This document shows positions 42,280 to 52,074 of a stretch of DNA of 64,000 nucleotides, piece by piece. The translations under genes and the position numbers were made by a program. The number at the start of each line of letters is the position of its first letter. Positions within the stretch are counted from its first letter, which is position 1. The notes below the pieces were generated by a model. It searched no databases and was not told where the DNA came from. It saw only the letters and a program-made list of their open reading frames with translations. The stretch is from NCBI RefSeq assembly GCF_001026695.1, contig NZ_LDNB01000014.1, positions 282,184 through 346,183 of the forward strand. Direction: 5' to 3'. Source of the stretch: Neobacillus vireti. Its GTDB lineage: Bacteria > Bacillota > Bacilli > Bacillales > Cytobacillaceae.

Positions 42280-42960
42280 GTGACAAAAATATTAATTGTA
42301 GATGACGACGATAATATTCGTGAATTGCTTCGTGTTCTTCTTGTTAAAGAAGGCTTTTCGATTGAAGAGGCAGCAGATGGAGAAGAAGCATTATCCAAAC
42401 TCGAAAAAGATAAAATGGATCTGATTATTCTCGATATTATGATGCCAAATATGGACGGTTGGACATTTTGCCGTGAAATACGATCCTATTATTCCGATGC
42501 ACTTCCCATCTTAATGTTAACGGCAAAAGGGGAGACCGCCCAAAAAGTAAAAGGGTTTGATCTTGGAACGGATGATTATATGGTAAAACCATTTGCTGCA
42601 CCTGAGCTTGTTGCCCGAGTAAAGGCGTTACTCAAACGCTATCAAATCAGCGTCTCCAATCGAATTGAGATCGGAAATGTCGTAATTGATCGTGCAGCCT
42701 ATAAAGTTTATTTAGGGGATCACGATTTAACCTTACCGCTTAAAGAATTTGAACTGTTATTTAAGCTGGCCACTCATCAACAGAAGACCTTTTCAAGGGA
42801 ACAATTAATTGAAGATATTTGGGGATTTGATTATGAAGGGGATGAACGGACCGTTGACGTCCACATTAAGCGCCTGCGGCAACGATTCTCGCATCACGAT
42901 TGTCCATTCAAAATTACAACCATTCGCGGACTTGGTTATCGTTTGGAGGTAATCCATTGA
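42280..42960 (+). CDS. OmpR/PhoB-family response regulator
   Basis: 226 residues: a receiver domain with the acidic pocket DDDDN, phosphoacceptor Asp in ILDIMMPNMDG, Thr in LTAKGE and Lys in MVKPF, and a C-terminal winged helix (TLPLKEFELLFKLATHQ, RTVDVHIKRLRQR, RGLGYRLE). GTG 42280 is favoured (GAAGGA 9 bases upstream); ATG 42271 is the other candidate. It overlaps the kinase gene start (TTGA). Confidence 0.93.
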   Translation: MTKILIVDDDDNIRELLRVLLVKEGFSIEEAADGEEALSKLEKDKMDLIILDIMMPNMDGWTFCREIRSYYSDALPILMLTAKGETAQKVKGFDLGTDDYMVKPFAAPELVARVKALLKRYQISVSNRIEIGNVVIDRAAYKVYLGDHDLTLPLKEFELLFKLATHQQKTFSREQLIEDIWGFDYEGDERTVDVHIKRLRQRFSHHDCPFKITTIRGLGYRLEVIH

Positions 42961-44042
42961 GGCTGCCAGAGGTCATGAAACGAATCTTGGGCTTCACAGC
43001 TGTCACGCTATCTTTATTATTATGCTGGTCGTTTATCTATTGGCTGACATCTTGGATTTTTGCTGCGATTCATTATAGTCCTCACGAATATGCACGACTG
43101 TTAATCAATTCGTTTTTGGGATTTTTCCTGTTCGGCTGTTGCATGTTTCTGATAACAAACATTAAATGGGTAAGAGATCGCCAAAATAAGAACCTGCATC
43201 CCATGATCCATGCGATGAAAATGATGGCTGAGGGCAATTTTAACATTGATCTTTCTTATTATAGCAATCAATTTCAAGGGCGGGATCATCCCTATTATAA
43301 AATTATTGAAAGCATTAACCATATGGCTGAGAGATTGGGAATAATGGAGGAAATGCGGCAAGAATTTATTTCGAGCGTTTCACATGAAATCCAGTCTCCT
43401 CTGACGTCGATTAGCGGGTTTGCCCATGCGCTGAAAAACGAAGATTTGAGCCCGAAGGAACGTAAGCATTACTTAGAAATTATCGAAATGGAATGTATTA
43501 GGCTCTCAAAATTGAGTGAAAATCTACTTCGACTCACTTCTTTAGAGTCGGATCAAATTCCATTTGACCAAAAGGACTATCGATTAGACCGTCAGCTTCG
43601 TCGCATCATCCTTGCTAACGAACCACAATGGGCTGAGAAGAACATTCATATGGATATTTCCCTAGAACCCTTGACGATCACAGCAAATGAGGACCTGATG
43701 GATCAAGTTTGGATTAACCTCCTTCATAATAGCATTAAATTCACGCCGCGGGCAGGCACCATCAAGGTGGAGGCACTGAAAACCGCGGATAATCATCTCC
43801 TTGTGAAAATAACGGACACGGGGATTGGTATGAATAAAGAAACATTAATGCATATATTTGAGCGGTTCTATAAAGCTGATCCATCAAGAAATCGTAATTT
43901 TGGGGGCAATGGCCTTGGTTTGCCCATTGTCAAAAAAATAATTGATTTGCACAAGTGGGAAATTCAGATCCAAAGTGAACTCGAGAAAGGAACGGAAATA
44001 ACCGTGATGATGAGCCAAACCTCTGAGGAAAAAAGAATGTAA
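42957..44042 (+). CDS. Membrane sensor histidine kinase
   Basis: 361 residues: two membrane segments with a short outer loop, a HAMP-like linker (MKMMAEGNFNID), HisKA with the phosphorylated His in FISSVSHEIQSPLTSI, and HATPase boxes NLLHNSIKFT (N), ITDTGIGM (G1), FERFYKADPS (F) and GNGLGLPIVKKI (G2). TTG 42957 overlaps the regulator stop and has GGAGG 7 bases before. With so small a sensor loop it resembles intramembrane-sensing kinases beside ABC exporters. Confidence 0.92.
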   Translation: MRLPEVMKRILGFTAVTLSLLLCWSFIYWLTSWIFAAIHYSPHEYARLLINSFLGFFLFGCCMFLITNIKWVRDRQNKNLHPMIHAMKMMAEGNFNIDLSYYSNQFQGRDHPYYKIIESINHMAERLGIMEEMRQEFISSVSHEIQSPLTSISGFAHALKNEDLSPKERKHYLEIIEMECIRLSKLSENLLRLTSLESDQIPFDQKDYRLDRQLRRIILANEPQWAEKNIHMDISLEPLTITANEDLMDQVWINLLHNSIKFTPRAGTIKVEALKTADNHLLVKITDTGIGMNKETLMHIFERFYKADPSRNRNFGGNGLGLPIVKKIIDLHKWEIQIQSELEKGTEITVMMSQTSEEKRM

Positions 44043-44212
44043 AGGAGAGCATTGTGTCGGAAACTATTACTTACTTTGGATGGGATTTTGATTGTGAATG
44101 AAATTAGCTAGTGCCATGGAAATTGTTGTATCTACTAAAATACAAAAGGTTGTTAACTTCTACGGAAATTCGTACTCTTAGGAAGAAAGAGAATAAGGCG
44201 GGGTGGATAAGG

Positions 44213-44878
44213 ATGACGAAAACAGTAGTAGATAAACTAAACTTACAAAAGTATAAAAAAATAGCAGTATTGAATTTGCCAGACGGTGCGAATTATTTAG
44301 CAGGATTAGCAGATTATGATACGGAGCTTGCAGACAGTAAATATGATCTTATTTTTGCTTTTGTGCTTGATATGGATTCCTTAAAAGAACTCGTAAATAA
44401 GGTGATCCAAAAGGATCATCTAAATAAAAACGGCCATCTCTATTTGGCTTATCCTAAAAAAGGGAATAAAGTCTATTCAACGTTTATTCATCGCGATGAA
44501 TTATTAGGTGGCATGGGTGCTGATGAAGAAGGTTATGTTGGACCAAGTACCATCAAATTTTCGCGGATGGTAGGATTAGATACGGTCTTTACGATTGTCG
44601 GTCTAAAAGAAGATTCTCGAGGCAAAAATCAAGCATCTACAAAAGCAAGTCAATGTGTCGATGATTATTTTGAAATGATTCCAGATGTAGAAAGAGATTT
44701 GCGAGATACTCCCGATCTACTTGCTTTCTATCAGTCACTTACTCCAGGGTACCAGAAAGATTGGGCGCGTTATGTGTACAGCGCTAAACAGGAAGCGACC
44801 AAAGAAAAACGACGGGAAGAAATGAAACTAATCTTGGGTCAGGGATACAAGAGCCGGGACTTATATTCAAGAAGATAG
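44213..44878 (+). CDS. YdeI/OmdA-domain protein with DUF3052-like N-terminus
   Basis: 221 residues from ATG 44213, which follows GCGGGGTGG. The N-terminal part (KIAVLNLPDGANYLAGL, YDLIFAFVLDMDSLKELV, LYLAYPKKGNK) resembles the methyltransferase-like DUF3052 fold. The C-terminal part (FYQSLTPGYQKDWARYVYSAKQE, seen as LTPGYQKDWARYVYSAKQ, then KRREEMKLIL) is the YdeI/OmpD-associated domain. Function is unknown; related YdeI proteins have been connected with peptide stress. Its end abuts a palindromic repeat. Confidence 0.75.
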   Translation: MTKTVVDKLNLQKYKKIAVLNLPDGANYLAGLADYDTELADSKYDLIFAFVLDMDSLKELVNKVIQKDHLNKNGHLYLAYPKKGNKVYSTFIHRDELLGGMGADEEGYVGPSTIKFSRMVGLDTVFTIVGLKEDSRGKNQASTKASQCVDDYFEMIPDVERDLRDTPDLLAFYQSLTPGYQKDWARYVYSAKQEATKEKRREEMKLILGQGYKSRDLYSRR

Positions 44879-44942
44879 GGACATGGGGACAGGCTCCTGA
44901 TCCCTTTGTGCGCTTGAGACGCTGTGCCTGACCCCGTGTCCC
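44877..44942. repeat. Palindromic intergenic repeat
   Basis: GGGACATGGGGACAGGCTCC at the left and GTGCCTGACCCCGTGTCCCA at the right are imperfect inverted complements around CTTTGTGCGCTTGAG. It lies between two convergent genes and may act as a bidirectional terminator. The right arm resembles the GGTGCCTGACACC family. Confidence 0.7.
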
Positions 44943-44944
44943 AC

Positions 44945-46219
44945 TTATAAATCTTGAACAATTTGAGCTAATTCCTTTGATGTATTGGCAAGGTTACCAA
45001 CCGTGCTGTTGATTTCTTCAAAATAATCTGCAAAGGATTCTAGTTCGTTCTCAATTTGGTTATTTTGTTGTTTACTTTGATTTACTTCAACTAAAATTTG
45101 GTTAAAGAACTCAGCAATTTCATTCATCTTTTGGAACCCATCTTCAACTAATTCATTAACTTGTCCAGTCTTAGTTATGGCGCTTAATACTTGTGTATTT
45201 GTTTTTTGAATTAACTCTGTAACATTATAAACAGAAACCCTGGTTTGGTCAGCTAATTTTCGAATCTCATTTGCAACAACCGCAAATCCGCGACCATATT
45301 CCCCAGCTCGAGCTGATTCGATGGCAGCATTAAAAGATAGAAGGTTTGTTTGATTAGCAATTCCCTTTACGAAACTTAAAACCTCTTTTATTTCATCTGA
45401 AATTTCCTCTAAGTGACTAATTTCCGATGTAATAGCATGCATTTGTTCCAAAATCTTATCCATTTGTGCCTGTTGTTCATCAATCCTGACTTTTCCTTGA
45501 ATAGAGCGGTTTTGAACATGCTCTGCTGAACGAACACCCGCAGTAGCTAAATCCACCAATGATTCAGTCTTTTGAGTTAGTTGGAATACAGAATTACTTG
45601 TTTGATCAGAAATGATCGACAACTCTTCAGCTGTATGTGCAACTCGTTCTCGATGTTGTTTTTGTTGTTGTTCCTCTAATTTTATTCGCTCCATTTCTTC
45701 TTCGTAAGCGTCTAGTACAAGCTGTTGTTCAAGGTTTAAAAGTTTCGCTACGACATTAATCGCTTCTACTAGTTTGGTTGAATCCTCTATATACTGTTGT
45801 AATACTGAAACGATGGTGGTAAAGAAACTTTGAAAAGCCGCCATATACCATTTTGTTTTTAACCCAATCCGGACATGAACATGGGCAACCTTATTTCTTT
45901 GCATGATAAAATTATGGTCAATTCTTCCCTCAAATAACTCAAATATATGTTTCTTTAACGTGACTTTTAACCTTTCAACTGTTGAATTGTCGTTAATTAT
46001 TTTTTTAAGAGAAGGCTCTAACTGAATACTATTGTAGTAGTTTGTTACAATTAAATCTAAATGTTCTTTAATAAATGGTTGTATGGTTTTTGCGATAGCC
46101 AAGTCCCGTGTAGTTAATTGAATAATTTTAAGTTGTTTTTGGAGTTCGTTTTGGTTACTATCTAAAACAATTTCCTCTTCATCTTGATCTAAGTCGTCAA
46201 ACTGTAATTTTTTCATCAT
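44945..46219 (-). CDS. hemAT: HemAT-type globin-coupled aerotaxis transducer
   Basis: 424-residue soluble chemoreceptor. The N-terminal globin domain (about 25-185) carries [10 protein letters not shown] and the proximal haem His in [17 protein letters not shown] coiled-coil methyl-accepting signalling domain follows, with the hairpin tip [20 protein letters not shown] and EIRKLADQT. It senses oxygen and steers motility through CheA. No membrane segments. ATG 46219 is chosen (GGGGG 8 bases upstream); ATG 46234 also in frame lacks a site. Single gene. Confidence 0.93.
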   Translation of the reverse strand: MMKKLQFDDLDQDEEEIVLDSNQNELQKQLKIIQLTTRDLAIAKTIQPFIKEHLDLIVTNYYNSIQLEPSLKKIINDNSTVERLKVTLKKHIFELFEGRIDHNFIMQRNKVAHVHVRIGLKTKWYMAAFQSFFTTIVSVLQQYIEDSTKLVEAINVVAKLLNLEQQLVLDAYEEEMERIKLEEQQQKQHRERVAHTAEELSIISDQTSNSVFQLTQKTESLVDLATAGVRSAEHVQNRSIQGKVRIDEQQAQMDKILEQMHAITSEISHLEEISDEIKEVLSFVKGIANQTNLLSFNAAIESARAGEYGRGFAVVANEIRKLADQTRVSVYNVTELIQKTNTQVLSAITKTGQVNELVEDGFQKMNEIAEFFNQILVEVNQSKQQNNQIENELESFADYFEEINSTVGNLANTSKELAQIVQDL

Positions 46220-46526
46220 CGTTTTTTCCCCCATTGTTTCAAATTAATGATATGAGATTTAGTTAGGTATCTAATGGAGAATATCACCATTTTATCGAAC
46301 TAAAGACCTATTTAATATATAGAATAATCATATATTATCTGGGGGGCGTCTAGAGATAAAATTGTGACAAAGAGGTGACAATGCAGTAATTTAGGTTTGT
46401 ACACATTGAGTCAAGCATCAATAATTTTTATTGCTCCCCTTCTTTAGAGGAAACTGAAGCAGGGGAAATTATTTCTAGTGTCGAAATAATTTGAGTGCGA
46501 TTTTTTAGAAATTGGAGGTAGAGGCG
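46220..46526. other. Divergent spacer between hemAT and the S9 peptidase gene
   Basis: AT-rich, about 300 bases. I see no clear sigma-A or sigma-D promoter, repeat or ORF that can be supported. Confidence 0.35.
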
Positions 46527-48521
46527 ATGGGAGAATTAAGAGGAATTCAGTCGGAGGATTTATATCAGTTAAAATCGGTGGCGAACCCACAGTTTGCTCC
46601 TGATGGGAAGTCCTGCGTGTATGTGCAAACGACGATAGACGAGGAAACGGATGAATATCAGGCACATTTATTTTTCCATACACTTGAACAGGAAAGCGAA
46701 GCGGTCCAATGGACATTTGGTAAAGGGCGGAATCACTCGCCGTGCTGGTCGCCTGATGGAACGAATATTGCATTTGTATCCAATCGGAGCGGGAAAAATC
46801 AACTTTATCTATTAAGTGTGAATGGCGGGGAAGCGCGGCAATTAACTTCATTTCCTAGCGGGGCGAGCAATCCAGTTTGGTCTCCGGATGGAACAAAGCT
46901 TGCCTTCAACACATCGCTCAAAACGGATAAAACTATTTTTGATGAAGAAGATGAAAAAGAAGAAAAAAAGACTGTGCCTCTTGAAGTGACGAAGATGAAA
47001 TATAAATCAGATGACGGGGGCTTTTGGCAGGGGGATGTCAAACAAGTAGCGCTCGTGGATGTGAAAAGCGGCGACTTAACACAGCTCACGGAAGGCGCTC
47101 AGGATGTAAGTCTCTATTGCTGGTCACCAGACGGAAACTACCTCGCAGTTGGCGCTGATTTTTCGAAAGAAACGGATTCATCGTTTATCCATGATGTGTA
47201 TTTGTTGGACATTGCTCAAAAGGAATTCATTCCCGTGACAAATGGGATCGGCTATTTTGGAAGCGTGACTTGGTCGCCGGACGGGAACTACCTTGGGATG
47301 CTTGGACACAAACGGGAGTTTGAAAATGCGACCCATCCAAAGGTCTGGCTTTACGAAGTCCATTCGAAAAAATTCTCTTGTTTGACCCGTAATTGGGATG
47401 TGCCTGTCGGCGATTTTACCGTCGGCGATTTCCAGCAAGGAGCGGTATCCCCCGGTTTATTGTGGTCGAATGACAGCAAGGGATTCTATTTTATAGCTTC
47501 AGAACATGGCAATACGAATATTTATTTCAGTGATGTGAGCGGCGGTGAGATTCAGCCGGTTTATACGGACGGCGGCCATGTCTATGGCTTGTCAATCAAT
47601 AGCGCAACGCAAAAAGCAGTCATCGCGTTAAGCAAACCGACGGCAATCAGTGATCTGTATCTTCTGTCCCGTAGCGGTGGTAAACCGTCTTCACTTGAAA
47701 AATTGACCGATGTAAATGGGGCGATTTTACAAGATATTTTGCTGTCAAAACCGGAGCCGGTGGAATTTTCAGGAGCAGATGGCAAGGAAGTTCATGGCTG
47801 GATGATGAAGCCGATTGGCTTTGAAGAAGGGAAAAAGTACCCGTTAATCCTCGAAATTCACGGCGGTCCGCATGCGATGTATGGAAATACATATATGAAT
47901 GAGTTTCAACTATTGGCGGCCAAAGGCTTCGCGGTATTGTATGTGAATCCGCGCGGCAGCCACGGATATGGGCAGGAATTTGTCAATGCGGTGCGCGGCG
48001 ATTATGGCGGCGGCGACTATGAGGATTTAATGCTTGCAGTTGATTTTGCGTTGGAGCACTATGACTTCATTGATGAAAATCGCCTCGGTGTGACGGGCGG
48101 AAGCTACGGCGGCTTTATGACGAACTGGATCGTCGGTCATACGAACCGCTTTAAAGCAGCAGTGACACAGCGTTCAATTTCAAACTGGATCAGCTTTTAC
48201 GGTGTCAGCGATATCGGCTATTATTTCACCGAGTGGCAAATCAAAGCGGACTTCCGCGATATTCAAACACTATGGAAGCATTCGCCGCTTGCTTATGTGG
48301 AGAACGTGAAGACACCTTTATTAATTCTCCATAGTGAGAAGGATTACCGCTGTCCAATCGAGCAGGCAGAGCAATTGTTTATTGCCTTAAAACGCTTAGG
48401 CCAGAACACAAAATTGGTCCGCTTTCCAGAAGAAAACCACGAACTTTCCAGAAGCGGGAAGCCAAGCCTGCGCAAAAGCCGCTTGGATTACATTGTGAAC
48501 TGGTTTGAGGAGAATTTATAA
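46527..48521 (+). CDS. yuxL: S9-family acylaminoacyl/prolyl oligopeptidase (YuxL-like)
   Basis: 664 residues: an N-terminal WD40/TolB-like beta propeller with repeated WSPDG motifs (CWSPDGTNIAF, VWSPDGTKLAF, TWSPDGNYLG) and a C-terminal alpha/beta hydrolase with the nucleophile elbow GGSYGGFMTNW (Ser), Asp in LLILHSEKDYRC and His in EENHELSR. A cytosolic serine peptidase on short or acylated peptides. ATG 46527 is chosen with GGAGG 8 bases upstream. Single gene; shared terminator behind it. Confidence 0.92.
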   Translation: MGELRGIQSEDLYQLKSVANPQFAPDGKSCVYVQTTIDEETDEYQAHLFFHTLEQESEAVQWTFGKGRNHSPCWSPDGTNIAFVSNRSGKNQLYLLSVNGGEARQLTSFPSGASNPVWSPDGTKLAFNTSLKTDKTIFDEEDEKEEKKTVPLEVTKMKYKSDDGGFWQGDVKQVALVDVKSGDLTQLTEGAQDVSLYCWSPDGNYLAVGADFSKETDSSFIHDVYLLDIAQKEFIPVTNGIGYFGSVTWSPDGNYLGMLGHKREFENATHPKVWLYEVHSKKFSCLTRNWDVPVGDFTVGDFQQGAVSPGLLWSNDSKGFYFIASEHGNTNIYFSDVSGGEIQPVYTDGGHVYGLSINSATQKAVIALSKPTAISDLYLLSRSGGKPSSLEKLTDVNGAILQDILLSKPEPVEFSGADGKEVHGWMMKPIGFEEGKKYPLILEIHGGPHAMYGNTYMNEFQLLAAKGFAVLYVNPRGSHGYGQEFVNAVRGDYGGGDYEDLMLAVDFALEHYDFIDENRLGVTGGSYGGFMTNWIVGHTNRFKAAVTQRSISNWISFYGVSDIGYYFTEWQIKADFRDIQTLWKHSPLAYVENVKTPLLILHSEKDYRCPIEQAEQLFIALKRLGQNTKLVRFPEENHELSRSGKPSLRKSRLDYIVNWFEENL

Positions 48522-48542
48522 TTTTTTGAAGGGGGTAAAAAC

Positions 48543-48576
48543 GGCCGGATTCGAGACGAATCCGGCCTGATTTTTT
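48543..48576 (+). terminator. Terminator after the S9 peptidase gene
   Basis: Perfect 11-bp stem GGCCGGATTCG/CGAATCCGGCC with a 3-base loop and a T run TGATTTTTT. It may also end transcription of the converging GH18 gene. Confidence 0.92.
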
Positions 48577-49988
48577 CAACTAAGTTTTTTAATCGAAAAA
48601 TTATCCTTCAACAATGCCCAATTCTGCGGGTAAGGATAGCCTAAGGCCCAGTAGCTGACACCGCGAAGATTATATTGTTTGGCCAGGTCAAACTTCGCTT
48701 GGGCACTCCGGGCATCTTCAAACCAAACTTCGTGACCCCGGCCTTGCTCATCTGTGTAGCGGAAAAATGGTGATTGCGTTGTTGGATCATACTGGATGGC
48801 AGCACCGAATTTTACCGCACGTCTCACCGCTTCCTGTGGGCTGAACGTTTCGGCTTCCTGCCCTTTAACATGGGGGAGAAGCCAATCTCTGGCGTAAATT
48901 TGGAAGCCTAAAAATATTTTTTCAGCTGGCATAACGGTAAGGGCATATTCGACTACTTTTCTCATTTCGGTAATCGGTGAGATGGCCTGCGGTGGTCCAA
49001 GCCTGTATCCCCATTCATAGGTCATTAACACGACAAAGTCGGCAATTCGTCCATGTGCCGCATAATCGTGGGCTTCATATAACAGACCGGATTGGGTCGC
49101 ACTCGTTTTTGGGGCAAGGGCAGTTGAGACAAAATATCCTTTCGGGTGTAAGGCATTAACCACTTGCTGGAGGAACTGATTATATAATTCACGGTCACCA
49201 GGCAGCACATTTTCGAAATCAATATTTATCCCCTTATACCCTTTGCTATCCATCACTTGAGCAATATTTGTGATGATTTTTTCTCTGATGTCCGGACTTG
49301 ATAAAATGACATGAGCCTCATTTGATCCGGCATGTGTAGCTGTAAAGTTAGTCAGCGACATCATCGGTACAGCTTTTTTAGCCCGGGCAGCCTCAATCAT
49401 TAAAGTATCTTTAATCGGACTTAATGAACCATCTTCCAAAATCTTATAGGCAAATGGACTGAAATAAGTTAATAACTGGCCCAGTTCATTAACGGTTTGA
49501 GCCCCTGCATCATCTGATTGATACGTATAGGCGTTGACTTCAATGATTGGCTTTTTCCTTGGTATAACCAACTGCATGCCGATGGTGATCAGATTGGGGT
49601 TAGTAATTTGATTTTCCCTGCTGATGGCTTGAATGCTTGTGCCGTAACGCCTGGCAATATACGCTAAGGTTTCTCCGGATTGGACCACATGTGTAATGGC
49701 CGGAATAAATAGGGAGGTGCCGGGATATAAGAGGTTCGGGTTTGTTAACTGGTTTGCCTGGATTATCGCATTGATTGTTACCCAATATTGCTGCGCGATT
49801 GACCAGAGTGTTTCTCCGGATTTGATGACGTGTGATGTACCGGGCTTAGGAATGACTACTGATTGTCCGACTGCTAACTGTTTGGCGTTTGGCAATTCAT
49901 TGAGCTGTCCAATGGAATTCATATTCACTTTATAACGACTTGCAAGCTGCCACAATGTTTCGCCCCTGCTCACGACATGAATGATCAC
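48576..49988 (-). CDS. LysM-GH18 spore-type peptidoglycan hydrolase (YdhD/YaaH/SleL-like)
   Basis: 470 residues: three LysM domains (about 3-48, 53-98 and 100-146, each with a GETLWxIA-type start and a NPNLxxxG turn), then a GH18 barrel (about 155-470) with YKGINIDFENVLPGD containing the catalytic Glu, and ending GVSYWALGYPYPQNW. SleL/YaaH are N-acetylglucosaminidases acting on spore cortex fragments; YdhD is the three-domain relative. No signal peptide is visible, as in spore-located relatives. GTG 49988 is chosen, 8 bases after AGGAGG. Confidence 0.9.
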   Translation of the reverse strand: MIIHVVSRGETLWQLASRYKVNMNSIGQLNELPNAKQLAVGQSVVIPKPGTSHVIKSGETLWSIAQQYWVTINAIIQANQLTNPNLLYPGTSLFIPAITHVVQSGETLAYIARRYGTSIQAISRENQITNPNLITIGMQLVIPRKKPIIEVNAYTYQSDDAGAQTVNELGQLLTYFSPFAYKILEDGSLSPIKDTLMIEAARAKKAVPMMSLTNFTATHAGSNEAHVILSSPDIREKIITNIAQVMDSKGYKGINIDFENVLPGDRELYNQFLQQVVNALHPKGYFVSTALAPKTSATQSGLLYEAHDYAAHGRIADFVVLMTYEWGYRLGPPQAISPITEMRKVVEYALTVMPAEKIFLGFQIYARDWLLPHVKGQEAETFSPQEAVRRAVKFGAAIQYDPTTQSPFFRYTDEQGRGHEVWFEDARSAQAKFDLAKQYNLRGVSYWALGYPYPQNWALLKDNFSIKKLS

Positions 49989-50101
49989 AAGATTCACCTC
50001 CTAGGCGTTTTCAGTAATGTACTATATGTACTCGTTATTAAAAGGTGCCAATTAAGTTTAATCGCAAGCGTTCGGTGATAAACATTCACAAGTGAAAAGC
50101 A

Positions 50102-50132
50102 AAAAGCCGAATCATGAACGATTGCGGCTTTT
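50102..50132. terminator. Hairpin with poly-A/poly-T flanks
   Basis: AAAAGCCG...CGGCTTTT with an inner ATC/GAT pair. It can terminate in either direction and would suit the reverse-strand amidase-side transcript ahead of the GH18 gene. Confidence 0.6.
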
Positions 50133-50165
50133 CATAAAAGATAAGAATGTATAAAATTTTGACTT

Positions 50166-50322
50166 TGAGAATTGTCCAGCTCCAGCGCCCTAGCGGCTAG
50201 TGTCCTTCGCTCTCCGCCCTACGATAAGTCAACATCGGTTCACTCCGTTCACCGTGTTTCCTTTATCTCAGTTGGAGCGCTCCAGGACATACGCCGCTGA
50301 ACAGGGCGCTTGCGCTTTTCTT
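50166..50322. repeat. Approximately 155-bp dispersed repeat, copy B
   Basis: Matches copy A at 26617-26771 along its whole length, with the shared words GAATTGTCCAGCTCCAGCGC, CTACGATAAGTCAACATCG and GTGTTTCCTTTATCTCAG, and the end GGGCGCTTGCGCTTTTC. It differs at scattered positions. Same orientation as copy A. Confidence 0.8.
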
Positions 50323-50352
50323 ATTGTATATTTATTCAGAATGTGCATAAAT

Positions 50353-50365
50353 GGTGCCTGACACC
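50353..50365. repeat. REP-like GGTGCCTGACACC unit
   Basis: Exact 13-mer, within AAATGGTGCCTGACACCATTTT, a palindrome of 19 bases or more. Located between the repeat copy B and the end of the amidase gene. Confidence 0.8.
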
Positions 50366-50386
50366 ATTTTACAAATATTGGATTCG

Positions 50387-51928
50387 CTAGGCTGAATTGA
50401 TCATTTTTTCATATAAATTTAAAATGGATTGGCCGTAGTTGTTGCCGGGAACGGCCCAATGGCCGTTTAAGGAGGTCCAGGTGGGCGCAGAGCCCCTGTC
50501 CACTAGATGAAAACGGGGGTCAACTAATGGATATTGACCTGGCAGTGCTTTTGGCGTTGCGTAGGCATACAAATGCTGAAGCTGGGCGAGTACTCCTGTT
50601 TCTTGTGTTTCAAAGCTTGCCCCGCGTTTTCCTGAACCTGTTGCTCCGATTCCGGCAAAATTGTTCTGCTCACGACCGACATCCCCAGTAAAGCGGAAAT
50701 AGTTGGTCTCGAGGATTGCTTGAGCGAACGCGACGTCTCCTCTAATGCCGTAAGCTGCGCCGAATTTTTGATAAAAGCTACCTAATTCGGGGGCGCTCGG
50801 GTTAACCTTTTTAACAAATTGATTCATTTGTTCAGGAGACAGGTAGGTTGGACCAAAAATAGTAATATTTGGTGTGACTTTTGGGGGAGGAGTGTTATTG
50901 TTTTTGTCATTCCCGCTATTTGCTGGTACATCATTCCCGGCGTTGTCACCGCTTTTGGCCGGCTCACCATTTCCGTCGTTGTTCCCTTGCGTTCCAGGGC
51001 TGTCATTTCCGGAACTCCCTCCGCTCTTGGGAGGAGCATTCTCGCTTTTGCCAGGGGCGGTATTTCCGTCTGCTGCATTCCCTGCACTTGCACTGTCATT
51101 TTCCACAACTATAAAGGCATCTGTTATTCCTGCATTCTTGACTTCAGCCAAGCGAATTTCGGCATTTTCCCGGGTCGTAAACGCCCCAGCTTGGACGCGG
51201 TACCAGGTTTCACCGGAGATGGTGGTGGTTTTGACAAATGATTCGATGCCCCCCCCTTGCAGGAATGCGACGCGCTCTTCGGCATTTTCCTTTAATTTAA
51301 AAGAACTGGCAATAACTTTAAAAAGGGTTCCTGGAACAGGATTAATTGGGGTTGATGGTACTGACACCGGGTTCGATTTAAGTTTTAGATTGAAGGCTTT
51401 GGCGAGTCCATTTACATGGCCCTGTGCGACTTTTTCCAGCCATGAGGCCTGTTTCATGAGGGTTGCGTCGTGTGCATTTGTGATAAACCCATTCTCCGAT
51501 AGGAGTGCGCTCATAGATGATTCACGCAATACATGGAAATCGGCCTTTTTTTGTCCACGGTCGATTAAACCGTTAACTTTCGTCACTTCCTGATGAATGA
51601 TATCTTGATAGGATGCTGATCTGGAAGTGGTTGACAGGCCGCTATAAATATAGTCCTCGTAACCTTGTGCAGTAGTACTGTCTGCCGCATTAATGTGGAT
51701 GGATAGGTAAAAGTCGGCCCCCCACGCATTTGCTTCATTTGTCCGCTGACTTAAGGATTTAGAAATATCGCTTGTACGGCTCATCTTTATTATGATATTT
51801 TCATATTTTTTTGTGAAAATTTCCTGGATTTTCAGTGAGATTTTTAAAGTAACATCTTTTTCATTTAGTCCATTTCCCTGTGCGCCTGAGTCTGTGCCGC
51901 CGTGACCTGGATCTAAATAAAGCTTCAT
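50387..51928 (-). CDS. CwlC-like amidase fused to a C-terminal glucosaminidase
   Basis: 513 residues. Residues 1-180 are an Amidase_3 zinc domain (YLDPGHGGTDSGAQGNGLNEKD, seen as DPGHGGTDSGAQGNGLNEKD; IHINAA; LLSENGFI). Next come two SPOR repeats (about 200-285: FKVIASSFKLKENAEER and YRVQAGAFTTRENAE), a Gly/Asn/Pro-rich linker (about 285-350) and a glucosaminidase domain (about 360-513) with FAQAILETNYFRF and NNFAGIG. B. subtilis CwlC has the amidase and SPOR parts and also lacks a signal peptide; it lyses the mother cell wall at the end of sporulation. The added glucosaminidase would cut glycan strands as well. ATG 51928 follows GGAGGAG. Confidence 0.9.
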   Translation of the reverse strand: MKLYLDPGHGGTDSGAQGNGLNEKDVTLKISLKIQEIFTKKYENIIIKMSRTSDISKSLSQRTNEANAWGADFYLSIHINAADSTTAQGYEDYIYSGLSTTSRSASYQDIIHQEVTKVNGLIDRGQKKADFHVLRESSMSALLSENGFITNAHDATLMKQASWLEKVAQGHVNGLAKAFNLKLKSNPVSVPSTPINPVPGTLFKVIASSFKLKENAEERVAFLQGGGIESFVKTTTISGETWYRVQAGAFTTRENAEIRLAEVKNAGITDAFIVVENDSASAGNAADGNTAPGKSENAPPKSGGSSGNDSPGTQGNNDGNGEPAKSGDNAGNDVPANSGNDKNNNTPPPKVTPNITIFGPTYLSPEQMNQFVKKVNPSAPELGSFYQKFGAAYGIRGDVAFAQAILETNYFRFTGDVGREQNNFAGIGATGSGKRGASFETQETGVLAQLQHLYAYATPKALPGQYPLVDPRFHLVDRGSAPTWTSLNGHWAVPGNNYGQSILNLYEKMINSA

Positions 51929-52006
51929 CACATCTCCTCCATTTCTTATTTACCTTTCATTGTATGTTTCGATTCGGAGGCAGACACAAAATAGGTAGAA
52001 CATTTA

Positions 52007-52039
52007 AAAAAGCCCAGCTTCTCTAGACGCTGGGCTTTT
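52007..52039 (-). terminator. Terminator of the alaR-alaT operon
   Basis: AAAAAGCCCAGC pairs with GCTGGGCTTTT around an 11-base loop. T-rich on both strands; it lies between the alaT stop and the amidase start. Confidence 0.85.
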
Positions 52040-52074
52040 CAGGGACAAGCACAGGCGCACTTGTCTCATTTTCA

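Noticed and set aside
50874..51593. 239-codon plus-strand frame opposite the amidase gene
   Set aside because: It mirrors the Gly/Asn/Pro-rich linker and SPOR region of the reverse gene; composition is biased and no ribosome site or family is seen.
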